From assembly GCF_003860465.1 (NCBI RefSeq), contig NZ_CP034186.1:1-64000 (forward strand): a stretch of 64,000 nt of DNA. Reading direction: 5' to 3'. Under the pieces are notes generated by a model, which made no database searches, was not told the origin of the DNA, and saw only the letters and a program-made list of their open reading frames with translations. The stretch is from Deinococcus psychrotolerans. Its GTDB lineage: Bacteria > Deinococcota > Deinococci > Deinococcales > Deinococcaceae. The translations under genes were made by a program, and so were the position numbers. Below, in pieces: positions 34,540 to 44,545 of this stretch (positions within the stretch are counted from its first letter, which is position 1; every line of letters starts with the position of its first letter).

Positions 34540-35793
34540 TTAGAACTTGCCGGAATCCGAAGCGATGGTCTTGCGGAACTCCACCAGATCGCGTTCTATC
34601 TTGCCGAGCTGGCGGCCAAACAGGCTGGCCTCGGCTCCCACACCGATACGGAATCCGGCGTCCAGCTTCCACTGGTAAGTGTTTTGCGGCGCGGTCACGC
34701 TGGCCCCAAAGTCAGCGAAGATCTTGGGATGCACGAAGGCCGAGGCCAGACCATAAAAGCGGACGCCCGCCCGCGCTCCGATGTAGCCTTCAGCGTCCAG
34801 GCTGGCCGAGAACTTGGGCTTGGTGTAGGTGAACGATTGGGTGCGGTCGCTGATGGTGTTCCAGCCGTCGCCCTTGTCCCATTTGATGCCGTAGCGGGCA
34901 TGGAACTCGTGGGTGGCGCTGAAATCCACCTTGGCGCTGATCTTGCCGTTCGCGCCCGCCGTCATCACGATCTCGGGGCGCACCACGACGGGCAGGGGGC
35001 CGATCCAGTAGGTTCTGACCCGCATCTTGAAACGGGCCAGCTCGACTTCCTTCTTGAACAGGGTCTTGCTGCACTCGCCGCTGAGGCTCACAGTCGATTT
35101 CTCGTTCATTTCCACGCCTGCGTCGAAGTGCTTGAGCTTGAACCATTTCAGCTTGGCATTGGCAAACACCTTGAAGTCGGCGTAGAACGAGCCGGTCATC
35201 ACCACCTTGCTGTCACCGTCCAACTGGCACAGCACCTTATCCTTGATCTGGAGTTCCAGCTTGCCGATGGTCTTGGTGCCCTGGGGACGCAGGCCCTGCG
35301 GCACCAGAGCAGGCTTCCCGTTGATGAAGACCTCCACACCGCCCGTGGTGTCGATCATCTGTTCTTCGATGTCGTCCAGAGACAGCTCTTCCTCGGCCAT
35401 GAGCGTGCCGTTTTCCACCGCGTCTTCCAAGCTGGCTTGATCGGTCTCGACTTCGGTCAAGTTGCCCACCACCTTGACGCTCAGCACCCGGCGCAACATG
35501 CCGTCGGGGATGATGGGTGTGTCCTGAGACACCAGAATCTGCCCCGGCGCAAAGGCGGTGTCCGGCGAGGTTTTAAAGCGCAGGATGCTCAGGTCGGGCG
35601 AGGCCGAAACCAGCGCCGTGCGGGCGGCGGGCGTCAGAATGCGGGTATTGGGCGAGAGAGTGGTGTCTTCGGGGCGGGTGAAATCTGGATCAGGCAGCGT
35701 CTGGAGGGGGGGTTGGGGCGTGCCGCTCCCGCAGGACACGGCGAGAAGGCTCAGGGTCAGGGCGCTCAGCAGGAAGGATCGGTTTCTGGTCAT
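34540..35793 (-). CDS. Hypothetical lipoprotein
   Basis: Protein of 417 residues starting at MTRNRSFLLSALTL with lipobox LLAVSC (Cys ~21). I do not recognise a family. The N-terminal third is acidic (LEDAVENGTLMAEEELSLDDIEEQ). The C-terminal half alternates aromatic and polar residues as in beta-rich proteins (FSASLDAEGYIGARAGVRFY, FADFGASVTAPQN). The ATG at 35793 was chosen for the signal sequence. It lies 53 bp after the styrene-monooxygenase-like gene on the same strand and may be co-transcribed with it. Confidence 0.75.
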   Translation of the reverse strand: MTRNRSFLLSALTLSLLAVSCGSGTPQPPLQTLPDPDFTRPEDTTLSPNTRILTPAARTALVSASPDLSILRFKTSPDTAFAPGQILVSQDTPIIPDGMLRRVLSVKVVGNLTEVETDQASLEDAVENGTLMAEEELSLDDIEEQMIDTTGGVEVFINGKPALVPQGLRPQGTKTIGKLELQIKDKVLCQLDGDSKVVMTGSFYADFKVFANAKLKWFKLKHFDAGVEMNEKSTVSLSGECSKTLFKKEVELARFKMRVRTYWIGPLPVVVRPEIVMTAGANGKISAKVDFSATHEFHARYGIKWDKGDGWNTISDRTQSFTYTKPKFSASLDAEGYIGARAGVRFYGLASAFVHPKIFADFGASVTAPQNTYQWKLDAGFRIGVGAEASLFGRQLGKIERDLVEFRKTIASDSGKF

Positions 35794-35846
35794 GGTCGTG
35801 CTCCTGGGATAGTGGGAAATGAGGGGGTAGTTCAGGCGGTCATTGA

Positions 35847-37124
35847 TTAGGCGACGCCGTGCTGCTCTACGAACCGCGCTGCCGCCTGCGGATCGCCCAG
35901 CCACGGGAAGAATTGTGGCGGGTGGTTAAAGGCATTGACGAAGGCGTGCGCCATGCCGGGACGGGTCTGCGCTGCGCCCAGCACTTCCAGCACGTGCGGC
36001 GGCGGCGGGGCCAGCAGGGCATTGGTCCAGTCGGTGACAAAGCGGGCATAGCTCCAGTACTCCTCGAAGGTGCCGATCATCCAGGCGCGGTCAAAGGGTC
36101 GCTCCCCGCGCCACAAAATGCGTTCCAGGTAAATCGCCGCCGCCTTGGCCGCGCTGCCAGCGCCCTGGCCGGTCAGCGGATCGTTGAGCACCAGCGTGTC
36201 GCCTAGGCCCAGCACCTCGCGACCTGACGGCAAGGTGGCGACGGGACGGCGCACCCCTGGCGTGACCCTACCCGTCAGGGTGGCCTGGGCGTCAGTGAGT
36301 TCAGCATGTTGGGTGCGCTCATATTCCCAGGGCAGAAATCGGCGCAGCAGGTCTTGCATCAGGGCCAGATGCTGCTGCGGGTCACGCACCCCGGCGAACA
36401 CGTCCAGTGGGCCGCCGGGAACCGCTTCGATCAGCACGTTCTCGTAAGGCTGGGTGCCGCCGTCCTCGCTGGTGGTCAGGCCCGGCAGCAAGAAGACCTC
36501 GCCCACGCCGGGAATCAGATTGAAGCTGACGGCGCTGTGGTCTGGTCGAGGAGCGACGTTCTTGAGGTAAGCCAGAGCCAGATGCCGCTGGGGAGCGCTG
36601 TAGGGGCTGCGTTCGGCGTCGTGCTCAAACAGTTGGCCCAGCTCGCCCTTGCCGGTGGCGATCAGCGTCAGATCGTGAACGGCGCTGAGCCGCTCGGCAG
36701 TCTGAACGTCGGCGTTTTCCAGCACGACGGTGCCCCCGCGCTTCTCAAATTCGCTCAACCAGCCCGCGAACTTGAGCCGCTGATCGACGCTGTAGGCGGG
36801 CCTGTCCAGCCGTGCGGAGAAGGCCAGCGCCTTTTGTCCGGCCAGTTCGGGATGCGGCACGCTCAGGGCGATGCCCTCGATGGGTGGGCAGGCCGCTTCC
36901 CAAAAATTCAGCCCCTGTTGCCGCTCGGTGGTGCAGGCGTCATGGAAGAGGGCCTGCGTGCTCATGATTCGCCCCGCTAGAATTTGCTCGGGCGTGCGGT
37001 CTGACACCAGCGTGACCGCGTAGCCGTTGGCCTGTAATCCCAGCGCCAGCTGCAAGCCTGCCTGTCCTGCGCCGATGATCGCTATGCTGTTCATCACGTT
37101 TTTACTCATCACCTTGTTGCTCAT
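35847..37124 (-). CDS. Styrene/indole monooxygenase-like FAD-dependent oxygenase
   Basis: Protein of 425 residues. FAD-binding GxGxxG motif SIAIIGAGQAGLQLALGLQA near the N-terminus and the late motif LGDTLVLNDPLTGQGAGSAA, as in the StyA/SMO family. Single-component reductase domains are absent, so a separate flavin reductase is needed. ATG at 37124 has AGGAGG 9 bases upstream. The position between a large ATPase-BTAD regulator and lipoprotein genes gives no clear substrate. Confidence 0.8.
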   Translation of the reverse strand: MSNKVMSKNVMNSIAIIGAGQAGLQLALGLQANGYAVTLVSDRTPEQILAGRIMSTQALFHDACTTERQQGLNFWEAACPPIEGIALSVPHPELAGQKALAFSARLDRPAYSVDQRLKFAGWLSEFEKRGGTVVLENADVQTAERLSAVHDLTLIATGKGELGQLFEHDAERSPYSAPQRHLALAYLKNVAPRPDHSAVSFNLIPGVGEVFLLPGLTTSEDGGTQPYENVLIEAVPGGPLDVFAGVRDPQQHLALMQDLLRRFLPWEYERTQHAELTDAQATLTGRVTPGVRRPVATLPSGREVLGLGDTLVLNDPLTGQGAGSAAKAAAIYLERILWRGERPFDRAWMIGTFEEYWSYARFVTDWTNALLAPPPPHVLEVLGAAQTRPGMAHAFVNAFNHPPQFFPWLGDPQAAARFVEQHGVA

Positions 37125-37429
37125 TGCCTTGTCCTCCTGCTGAATGGGGGGAAGATGGGGGCGAGGCCGGGCCACGAAAAAGGCCGCCTCAGCCGGAAAG
37201 GGCCAGCGTTCCAAAGGCAGCGGGGAGAGCAGCTTTGAAGCTCGCCGCCTGGGATGCAGGCCCCTCAACGGGCCGAAGGGCAAGTCAGGCAGCTGTGGAC
37301 GAACGGCTCTGGAACTGCCCAGAGATTAGAAGTCGGCGGTGACATGCCAGTGACGAGGCGGCTGCTGCCGAGTGACATGCGTCTGAGACAGTCTTTTTGG
37401 TCTACGTCTCAACAGCTCAGTTCATTTTC
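37125..37429. other. Intergenic region upstream of the monooxygenase-like gene
   Basis: 305 bp with no supported gene. It should hold the promoter of the flavoprotein/lipoprotein genes and the end of the regulator transcript. A weak hairpin TGAGAC ... GTCTCA lies at 37384-37411. Confidence 0.4.
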
Positions 37430-40400
37430 TCAGAAAACACTCATCTCTTGATCTCGCAGGAAATCTTCCCACGTATCGGGTAACTTCTCGCCCAGCAGGG
37501 CGCAGCGCTGGCGAACTTCGGCGTACAGGGACAGCAACTCCATGATCTCGCCGCTCTGGCGCAGGTTGCGTAGCGTCAGGGCCAGCGCTGCCCAGTCAAA
37601 AGGATCGGTGTCGAGCAGGATGCGGCCTAGCCGGGCAGCCTCACGCGGATCGTGGGGTTCTGCCGCGTAGCCTGCGCTCCGCAGGCCGTACACCAGCACG
37701 TCGCGGGCGCTGGAGAGTTCGTCCTCGAAGTCGGCCAGATACGCGCCGCGCCACAGTTTCGTGTCACGGGTGTTCAGAAAGTCCTCGGCATCGCTGCCCA
37801 ACTCACCCAGAGCGTAGCCGCCACCCGCCCCCAGGCCAGTTTCGCGGCGCAGCACGCTCTGCGGCCCCAGCGCCGCACGCAGACGGCGAACCTGCTGGCG
37901 CAGCCGCGCACCGGAGCGTTCGGGATCGTCGTCGGGGTACAGCGACTCTAGAAGTTCGGCCTGAGCCGCGCCCGAACGTCCAGCCAGCCGAGCTTCGAGC
38001 AACCGCACCAGCAGGCGTAGACCACTGGGTGAACGCAGCGCCAGTGGCTGACCGCCCTGGGTCACGCGCACCTCGCCCAGCACCTCCAGATACAGGAAAC
38101 TCGAGCCAGCCTGCGGCAAGACTTCCTTCTGCTCAACCGGCGGGAAGTATCTCAGAGCAGTGTGGGCATAGGCGTGCAGCTCGTGCTGCTGAAAAAAGGC
38201 CAGCCGCGTTTCAGCGCTGATCTGGTCTGCGTGTATACGGTCTGCTTCCAGCCCGAAGCGTTCGGCGAAGGCCATGATCCGCAGGACTTTGGCTTGTTCG
38301 CAGGCATCAACGAACATCTGTGCGGCAGTTTCCTGTTGCCCCTGACGCTCCGTCACGAAAGCCCGTGCGAAGAGATAGTAGGGACGGGTCGCATGCTGGC
38401 CGCTGCGCTCCATCAGCGCTTCGCCCTCGTCAATTAATCGCTCGGCCCGCCCCAAATCGCCGTGAAGAGCCTCAGCCCACGCGGCGACGCTCATCAGCCA
38501 AGTCAGCAAGACCATATCGTGAACCTCGTGGCCCAGCCGTACCGCTTGGCGGGCGTGGCGCACGGCCAGTAGGGCGTCGGGCGGTCTAGCCCATTCCAGA
38601 TAGAGGTTGGTCAAGTAGAGCTGGGTCAGTACCCTGTGACGCGACACCTGATCGCCGCCCAGCAGGTTCAGCGCACCCAGCAACAGATCTTCGGCCTCAC
38701 CGAACTGTCCCAGGTTTGTCAGACAGTAGGCCAGCTCCGTTTGAGTGCGGGCCAGCAGCCGGGGATCACCCTGAGTCTCGGCCAAGCGGACAGCCTCGGC
38801 GGCGTCAGCGGCAGCCCCACGCAGCTGAAAAGCCCAGATCAGGATTTGCGCCCGGTCCAGCAGCAGCTCAATTCTCATGGCAGTCAGTCCAGCCTCGGCG
38901 GTCAGCTCCAGCGCCTCGGCCATGCTGGCGAACATCTGCGGATCGGCCTGTGAGATTTGCGCCCGCACCAGCGCGTGCAGCAGCGCTACCCGTTCGGTCA
39001 TCACCATAGGCTGATCCAGTGCGGCCCGGATGCCAGTCACAGCTGCCCCGAATTCGCCAAGATGAACCTGCGCCGTCGCCACCGCCGTCTGAAGCTGTGG
39101 CCAGCCCTCTAACTCGCTCCTATGTTCCTGCCAGACCCGGATGGCCCCGCTGTAGTCTGAGGAACTGACCCGTGTTTCCAACAGGGTAGCCCAGTAATCG
39201 GCCTGCGCCTTTATCTCGTCTGATGCCTCCTCCAGCAGCCGTTCGGCTTCTTGTCCACGCCCAGAGGTGGCCAGCAGTCGGGCGCACAATCCCAGTGCCC
39301 CAGCGTTCAGCGGATCAAGTTGCCGCGCCTGATTGGCCCGCGCCAGTGACCGCTCGGTGTGAAGGGGACGCAGCGCCAGAGCTGCTGACATGGCCGCCTC
39401 GGCACGCTGTTCGGCAGGAACCACCTCAACCAGAGCGTCCCGGTATTCGGCAGCGCGCGCCATGTCTCCCCGTTCTCCGGCAGATCTCAGGGCTTGCTCG
39501 AGGAGTAAAGCAGCTTTCGCGGCTGGCCACTGCGTCCAGGTCAGAAACTGTGCGGCCCGCTCTGGAGCAGCCTCCAAGCTTTCCGCGCAGCGACAGGCCA
39601 ACTCACGCCGCAGTGAAGCTGGAAGTTCACGCAACGCCACTTCCCGGAACAGCGGATGGGCAAAGGTCTGTGCGGCGCGGAGCCCGCTCATCTGCGCTAG
39701 GGTTTCGAGCGAGATGACCTGCGCCAAGTCAAGTCCGCTGAGGGCAGCGGCGGTCTCAGCTTCCAGTGCCTCACCCGGCAAGGCGCTGTCCCACAGTGCC
39801 CACAGCCCCAGCAGGGTTTCCGCGCCGGTGCCCACCGTCAGGCGCGAAAGGTGATCGGCGATCAGGGCTTCCACGCTCAGTGGGAGGGTGGAAGTAGGGG
39901 GCTCATGCCAGCGCCAATGCCCATCGGCAGCGTCCAGATACAGTGCGCCGCTGCGGTTGAGGTGCCGGAAAAATTCGAGCAAGAACAGTGGATTGCCGCG
40001 CCCGCGCGATTCGATCCAGTCGAGGGCAGCAGGCGGCAGTGGAGCGCCCGCCTGCGCTTCCAGCAGTTCGCGGCCCGTCAGCCCGTCCAGCGGGGTCAGG
40101 CGCTGTTCGGCAAACGGCTCGGGCAGCGGCGTGCGGCTGCTGATCAGCAGGGCTACCCCGTGCGTGTGGGTCAAGTGACGGGCCAGCGCCGTCCAGAATT
40201 CGGCGGCCCGCTCGCTATTGGCCACCTCATGGAAATCCTCAGCCCACACCAGCGCGGGCGCGGCGTGACCCAAGAGGGCGCTCACGGCGCTGGCGAGCAC
40301 CACGGCGTCGGGTGATTGACCGGCCAGGGCACGTTCTAGCGTTTGCCTGGCCCAGGTGGGCGCAGTTGGATACGCCAGGAGTGCGCCGAACCCCGTTTCA

Positions 40401-40573
40401 AAAGCGTGGGTGTGAAGCGTGAGATTCAAGCCGCCCACTCCCGCCAGCAAACGCTGCCCGAGGTGGCTTTTACCGATGCCCGGTTCGCCGACCACAGCCA
40501 GCGCCAGGCCGCCCCGGCGTGCGTGAACATAATCTACTCGGCGAATCAGCGTTTGCAAGAGGTCGAGGGCCAT
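37430..40573 (-). CDS. Large ATPase/TPR transcriptional regulator with C-terminal BTAD-type domain
   Basis: Protein of about 1047 residues. N-terminal AAA/STAND ATPase: Walker A VVGEPGIGKSHLGQRLL, Walker B PALVWAEDFHE, and VALLISSRTPLPE. A long alpha-helical repeat region (~370-820) resembles TPR arrays. The C-terminus (~830-1047) has an OmpR-type winged helix plus BTAD: SGLRLLVRLLEARLAG, ARLRQQVRRLRAALG, then DTDPFDWAALALTLRNL. ATG at 40573 has GGGAG 8 bases upstream; an earlier in-frame ATG (40639) lacks one. Such proteins are one-component activators that sense a signal through the ATPase. The neighbouring oxygenase is a possible target. Confidence 0.85.
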   Translation of the reverse strand: MALDLLQTLIRRVDYVHARRGGLALAVVGEPGIGKSHLGQRLLAGVGGLNLTLHTHAFETGFGALLAYPTAPTWARQTLERALAGQSPDAVVLASAVSALLGHAAPALVWAEDFHEVANSERAAEFWTALARHLTHTHGVALLISSRTPLPEPFAEQRLTPLDGLTGRELLEAQAGAPLPPAALDWIESRGRGNPLFLLEFFRHLNRSGALYLDAADGHWRWHEPPTSTLPLSVEALIADHLSRLTVGTGAETLLGLWALWDSALPGEALEAETAAALSGLDLAQVISLETLAQMSGLRAAQTFAHPLFREVALRELPASLRRELACRCAESLEAAPERAAQFLTWTQWPAAKAALLLEQALRSAGERGDMARAAEYRDALVEVVPAEQRAEAAMSAALALRPLHTERSLARANQARQLDPLNAGALGLCARLLATSGRGQEAERLLEEASDEIKAQADYWATLLETRVSSSDYSGAIRVWQEHRSELEGWPQLQTAVATAQVHLGEFGAAVTGIRAALDQPMVMTERVALLHALVRAQISQADPQMFASMAEALELTAEAGLTAMRIELLLDRAQILIWAFQLRGAAADAAEAVRLAETQGDPRLLARTQTELAYCLTNLGQFGEAEDLLLGALNLLGGDQVSRHRVLTQLYLTNLYLEWARPPDALLAVRHARQAVRLGHEVHDMVLLTWLMSVAAWAEALHGDLGRAERLIDEGEALMERSGQHATRPYYLFARAFVTERQGQQETAAQMFVDACEQAKVLRIMAFAERFGLEADRIHADQISAETRLAFFQQHELHAYAHTALRYFPPVEQKEVLPQAGSSFLYLEVLGEVRVTQGGQPLALRSPSGLRLLVRLLEARLAGRSGAAQAELLESLYPDDDPERSGARLRQQVRRLRAALGPQSVLRRETGLGAGGGYALGELGSDAEDFLNTRDTKLWRGAYLADFEDELSSARDVLVYGLRSAGYAAEPHDPREAARLGRILLDTDPFDWAALALTLRNLRQSGEIMELLSLYAEVRQRCALLGEKLPDTWEDFLRDQEMSVF

Positions 40574-40704
40574 CAGAAATCTCCCTTTGGTAATCGTAAA
40601 AAGTTCAACAGGATTAGTAAACTGTATTTGTTCTCTCATTGTGACACGACTCAGCGATCATGTATCCACTTTTTTTGGTTTGTCCTGCAGGCCAGATCCC
40701 AAAA

Positions 40705-41575
40705 GAAGTGTTCGTCCACCGGAGTTTGGGCTTGAGCGTCTACCCAGACGACGCAAGGGAATTGGACGCCCTGCTGGGACATGCGGACGCCGCCCATGTA
40801 CCGGGTCAAGCGAGCTGGTGGAGGCCACGCGGCCTTTCAGCGGCAAGAGGATCAGCGGACTACCCTTCAGGTGGAGCGCTCTCGAACAAGATGAGTTGCG
40901 GCTGATACTTCCAGCCGATCGTGCAGGCCGGGAGTCAGGCTGTGGTGGCGCATGAGGCGCTTCTCCGCTGGATCAGGCCTTCTGGAATCGTCAGCCCGCT
41001 GGATTTCATCCCACTGGCTGAGACCTCTGGGTTGATTGTGTCGATCGGTCGCTGTGTGCTGCGGCAGGCAGTCGACGCCGTAAAAACGGGGTGGCTCCAG
41101 AGGGTCCCGGTGAATGTCAGTGCCCTGGAAATCAGGCAGCTGGACTTCGCGAAGCACCTGCGGTGGATCCTGATGGAGAGCGGCGTCGAGCCTCAGCGAG
41201 TCCTGCTGGAACTCATGGAGACCAGCATGCTGGAACCACGCTTCGCCGCCGTCTTAAAGGAGATCAACGCGCTGGGGGTGCAAACAAGCCCTCGACGATT
41301 TCGGGAACGGCTACAGCAGCTTGGCGGCGTTGACGAACCTGCCGGTGCAGGTGGTGAAGATCGACCGGAGCTTCACTGCACCGATCGGCGAGGACACGCC
41401 TGCGGGGAAAAGGGCGCTGAAGGGGGTGCGCGGGATCGTGCCACTCGTTAGCGCACTTGGACTTCCGACCGTGGCGGAGGGAATCGAGACATCTGAGCAG
41501 GCAGACCTCCTGCTGAAGGTGGGATGCACTTACTTTCAGAGGTATCTGTTCGGACGCCCGGAGCCACTTCCTTAA
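40705..41575 (+). pseudogene. GGDEF-EAL protein remnant, several frameshifts
   Basis: Only the end of a GGDEF domain remains (SLGLSVYPDDARELDALLGH). The EAL domain follows in shifting frames: LEQDELRL, then VAHEALLRW (the EAL motif), PLAETSGLIVSIGRCVLRQA, VNVSALEIRQLDFAKHL, LLELMETSML; then after a shift ALDDFGNGYSSLAALTNLPV and KIDRSFTA; then LGLPTVAEGIETSEQADLL. At least three shifts and a truncated 5' end make it non-functional. Confidence 0.75.
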
Positions 41576-41796
41576 CCTGCCGAGCTGTCCAGTCCGTCGC
41601 CCACCCTCTCCACCGACGTTTGCAGCATGATCGAATGATCACTGAAGGAATGTTCATGACTGCATTCGATACTGGTGGCAAAATCAGAATGATCCGGCCA
41701 TTGCCGCAAATCTTGAGCTCCGCATTTTTCCTCTCGTGTTGGTGCGCCCGCTGGGATAGAGCTCTGTTTGGTTCTTCAGCCCCGCGCTTCCTCGAG

Positions 41797-43428
41797 CTAC
41801 TTCAGAAAAGCCTCTGCCAGTCTGCTCACAAGGTGCGGCAGGGTAATGAAAGAGTACGGGGCGTATGCGCGTTCGAGCCACTGGTGATAGTCACGGCCCC
41901 ACGGCCCGAGGTTGATGCACGGCAAGCCCGCCGGCGGCGCGTGAATCTGCGCTGCGGCGAGAGGTGTGTTCGCGTTCACGAACTGAATGTCAGCTGGATC
42001 TGTCTGCCCAAACCAGCTCATGTCGCTGATGCCGGTAAATACAGCCCGCTCCGCAATATGTATCCCGAGCCGGCCCTCCTCCTCACGCAGGGTTTTGCGG
42101 ACGAGATCAAACGTGGCCGCCACGCCGGGTTCGCCGGTTCTCAGTGTGGTATTCGGGTAGTGCAGTGAGGCAAACCCCAGAACAGCTGCCGGCCCAAGCA
42201 GTCCCGACGCGTCCCACAACCACGCCGTCAGGTGTGCGCTGCGGGACGGATAGTCAAGGTGCGGGTCGAGGGTGCGCTCAAACCTCGCATACGCCTCGTC
42301 GAAATCTGGTGTGTTGGTTCTGGCCTGATCCAGCAGCTGCGCAGAGGTCAGAACCAGGGGCGTGGCTCCGTGGGCGGCGCTTTGATGGTTGCCCAGTGCT
42401 TCAGCCCGGTCACGGAGAGTCTGTAGGGCCTCACCCAGGGCGGCCCGGGCCACCGCCGTGAAGTTCTCCAGAACCATCTGCGCCTCCATGCCGTGCGTCA
42501 GGGCATTGACACACAGCCACGCCCGGGCAGGTGTGGTCACATCGTAAACGGTTTTCAGGTCCTGCTGCTTGAGGATGGTGGGCGGGGTTCCCGTGACGCC
42601 GTCACTGTGATCCGTCAGGGCCGGATTGCACTCGAAAGCGCGGGCCAGTGCACTGGTGAGGAAGTTGACGTTCACACCGTCCAGCGCATACCCGGCATGG
42701 GTATCCACGCCCACCACGAAAGCAGAGACGAGCAGCTTCCCGACAGTGCCGATGTAGACCGCTTGGCCTTCGCTACCGTCACCGTTGTCGCCGGTCGCGT
42801 CCAGGTTGATCACCAGCCGCAGCGCCCACCCCTCGCGTTCCGCCCGGTTCGTAAGGGCAGGAGCCGCCCAGCGTGCGCCGTGCGAACTCACTTCCTCATC
42901 GGCCACAGCCAGAAACAGCAGGTTGCCACTGCGCTGTTTCTGCCGGGCGAATTCGGCCAGCGCCACCATGCCGGCAGCCAGACCAGATTTCATGTCCAGC
43001 ACGCCGCGTCCAGGCAAAAAGTCACCACTCTCAAGGTCGTGCAGGGCGCGGTGTTCGGCCTCACTGCGGGCGTTGACGCGCAGATCTGCAATCAGGCGCG
43101 GCAGCAGGGCCTCAGGATCGAAAGCAACATCGGCGTGGGGGCCATAGTTCGAGACAGGCACGACGTCGTAATGCCCAGTGAGAACCACTGTGTGGGGACT
43201 GGTCCCGCGCACCAGAGCATAGACGTTGCGGCGTCCGAACGGATCGTTGTCGATCTGCTCCGTCCAGAGGTCGTGTGGGTTGGCCTGGAAGTAGGGCAGG
43301 CGTCCAAGGATGTTCAGGAGAGTGTCTGGGAAGGCCACTTCGCCCGGAGAATGGGTCACGCTCGCGGCGTTCACGAGTTCGATGGTGAGGTCACGCGCAG
43401 AAAATTCGGCAGGCATAACTGGCAGCAT
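41797..43428 (-). CDS. M20 family metallopeptidase, RocB-like
   Basis: Protein of 543 residues, longer than usual M20 peptidases and close to the RocB arginine-utilisation proteins of Bacillus. Metal and catalytic motifs: VVLTGHYDVVPVS, GRGVLDMKSGLAAGMVAL, LLFLAVADEEVSSHGA (Glu-Glu) and GPWGRDYHQW near the end with the last His. The dimerisation domain contains THAGYALDGVNVNF. It probably hydrolyses an amide or peptide bond in the cytoplasm; the substrate is unknown. No coupled genes. The start may be the ATG at 43428 or the one 12 bases inside. Confidence 0.85.
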   Translation of the reverse strand: MLPVMPAEFSARDLTIELVNAASVTHSPGEVAFPDTLLNILGRLPYFQANPHDLWTEQIDNDPFGRRNVYALVRGTSPHTVVLTGHYDVVPVSNYGPHADVAFDPEALLPRLIADLRVNARSEAEHRALHDLESGDFLPGRGVLDMKSGLAAGMVALAEFARQKQRSGNLLFLAVADEEVSSHGARWAAPALTNRAEREGWALRLVINLDATGDNGDGSEGQAVYIGTVGKLLVSAFVVGVDTHAGYALDGVNVNFLTSALARAFECNPALTDHSDGVTGTPPTILKQQDLKTVYDVTTPARAWLCVNALTHGMEAQMVLENFTAVARAALGEALQTLRDRAEALGNHQSAAHGATPLVLTSAQLLDQARTNTPDFDEAYARFERTLDPHLDYPSRSAHLTAWLWDASGLLGPAAVLGFASLHYPNTTLRTGEPGVAATFDLVRKTLREEEGRLGIHIAERAVFTGISDMSWFGQTDPADIQFVNANTPLAAAQIHAPPAGLPCINLGPWGRDYHQWLERAYAPYSFITLPHLVSRLAEAFLK

Positions 43429-43691
43429 AGCAGCCGCTTCAGCTTGCCGAAATGCCGCCTGTGACGCCGTCTGCTGATGAGGTCGGTGTGCCCTTGTGTG
43501 GTGTCACAGGAAAACGCCCAACCGTTGCGAGGTGAGCGTGCTGCCCTGCAGATTTGGGTGAGACTGGCCGATACGCTGGCCACTTACGGCTGGAAGTGAC
43601 CGCTTTCTAAGGATGAACGGCTAACGCGGCGGCTGGAACTTGGAATCTGCGGTGGATATGGCCGCGCCAGTGAGTGGAGAAGCTGTAAAGA
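43429..43691. other. Gap between M20 peptidase and secreted-protein pseudogene
   Basis: No gene is supported. It should contain the peptidase promoter. No strong repeat is visible. Confidence 0.35.
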
Positions 43692-44091
43692 TCAGGGCAG
43701 TTCCAAGAGGTCTTGTACCATCCTTATCTGCATCTTGACGGGTTGCGCCATCTGGTAGCCATAGTGGCAGTGAAGCACCCAGTTTTGTCCATCCTAGTAT
43801 TTGAGTATGGTGGTCAAATACCAATGGCTGTTCAGCGGAGCGACGCTGACCACGAACCAGCGGTAGTTCGTACCTGAAGTTTCTGGATGAACGACCTGGT
43901 TGGACGGTTCGGTGATCATCGGCTCCAGACCGGCGAGAGTAGGGCGGCCTCCACCGGGGGGCGCTAGCCGGGCGGTGGCTTGCTGCACGGTGGCCGTGCT
44001 GATGTGGGAAGGAATGGCGGGCGCTCCGAACACTTTGGGCGTGGCTGGCGCTCAAGAGGCTGAGGGCGGTCAACGTGATCAGATTACGCAT
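43692..44091 (-). pseudogene. Small secreted protein, frameshift plus stop
   Basis: ATG at 44091 opens the signal peptide MRNLITLTALSLLSASHA. The frame then shifts to PKVFGAPAIPSHISTATVQQ, LEPMITEPSNQVVHPETSG and NYRWFVVSVAPLNSHWYLTT. After ILKY an in-frame TAG is followed by DGQNWVLHCHYGYQMAQPVK and a normal end (MVQDLLELP). I do not recognise the family. Confidence 0.55.
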
Positions 44092-44384
44092 GGTGGTTCT
44101 CTTTGTGTGTGGGAAGTCAGAGGTGGTGCGATCCGTCTGATGCTCTTTCCTTTGATGGGGGAAGTATGCGTGGGAGCCCATGAACGAAGCCTGAACCGGC
44201 TTGCTAAGAGTTCAGGAAACGAGGAGAGACTATCCACCAGATTCGCCGCCAATCCGTGTCGGAACGCATTTGGAGTCCAGTTTGATGGGGCAGTGCCCGC
44301 GTGAACCTCATCAGCAGACCAAGTGGCCTGATCTGGGCCGTAAAGGTCTTCAAACGTCCGTTTCATCTCTGGACTGATGGAGAG
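44092..44384. other. No recognisable gene
   Basis: Open frames exist on both strands, but none has a recognisable motif or ribosome site. Adjacent to resolvase debris. Confidence 0.35.
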
Positions 44385-44545
44385 CAGGGTCACCCCTGTC
44401 AATCTGCCGGAAGTCGACTCATTAACCGTGTACATCCTCGCTGCTGTGGCCGAACAGGAAGCCAAGATGAATCTCGACGTGCATCCGAGATGCACTCCAA
44501 GTCGCCAATGCTAGAGGCGTCAGGCTCGGCACACTGGACTTGGCC
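44385..44545 (+). pseudogene. Serine recombinase (resolvase) fragment
   Basis: Reads VTPVNLPEVDSLTVYILAAV followed by AEQEAKM. After a frame change it reads ALQVANARGVRLGTLDLA. This is the conserved AVAEQEAxxISERTxxALxxAKARGVxLG stretch of resolvases. The catalytic Ser end and the DNA-binding end are missing. Confidence 0.55.

Noticed and set aside
34237..35850. 537-codon plus-strand open frame
   Set aside because: It lies antisense to the two lipoprotein genes, which have signal peptides and lipoboxes. Its translation is His/Gly/Arg-rich without any motif.
40574..40639. Earlier start for the ATPase-BTAD regulator
   Set aside because: In frame but without a ribosome site; the Met at 40573 has GGGAG at a good distance.
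42493..43464. 323-codon plus-strand open frame
   Set aside because: Antisense to the M20 peptidase, whose metal-binding motifs are all present.
44079..44495. 138-codon minus-strand open frame as a gene
   Set aside because: It runs antisense through the resolvase fragment, and its translation has no motif.
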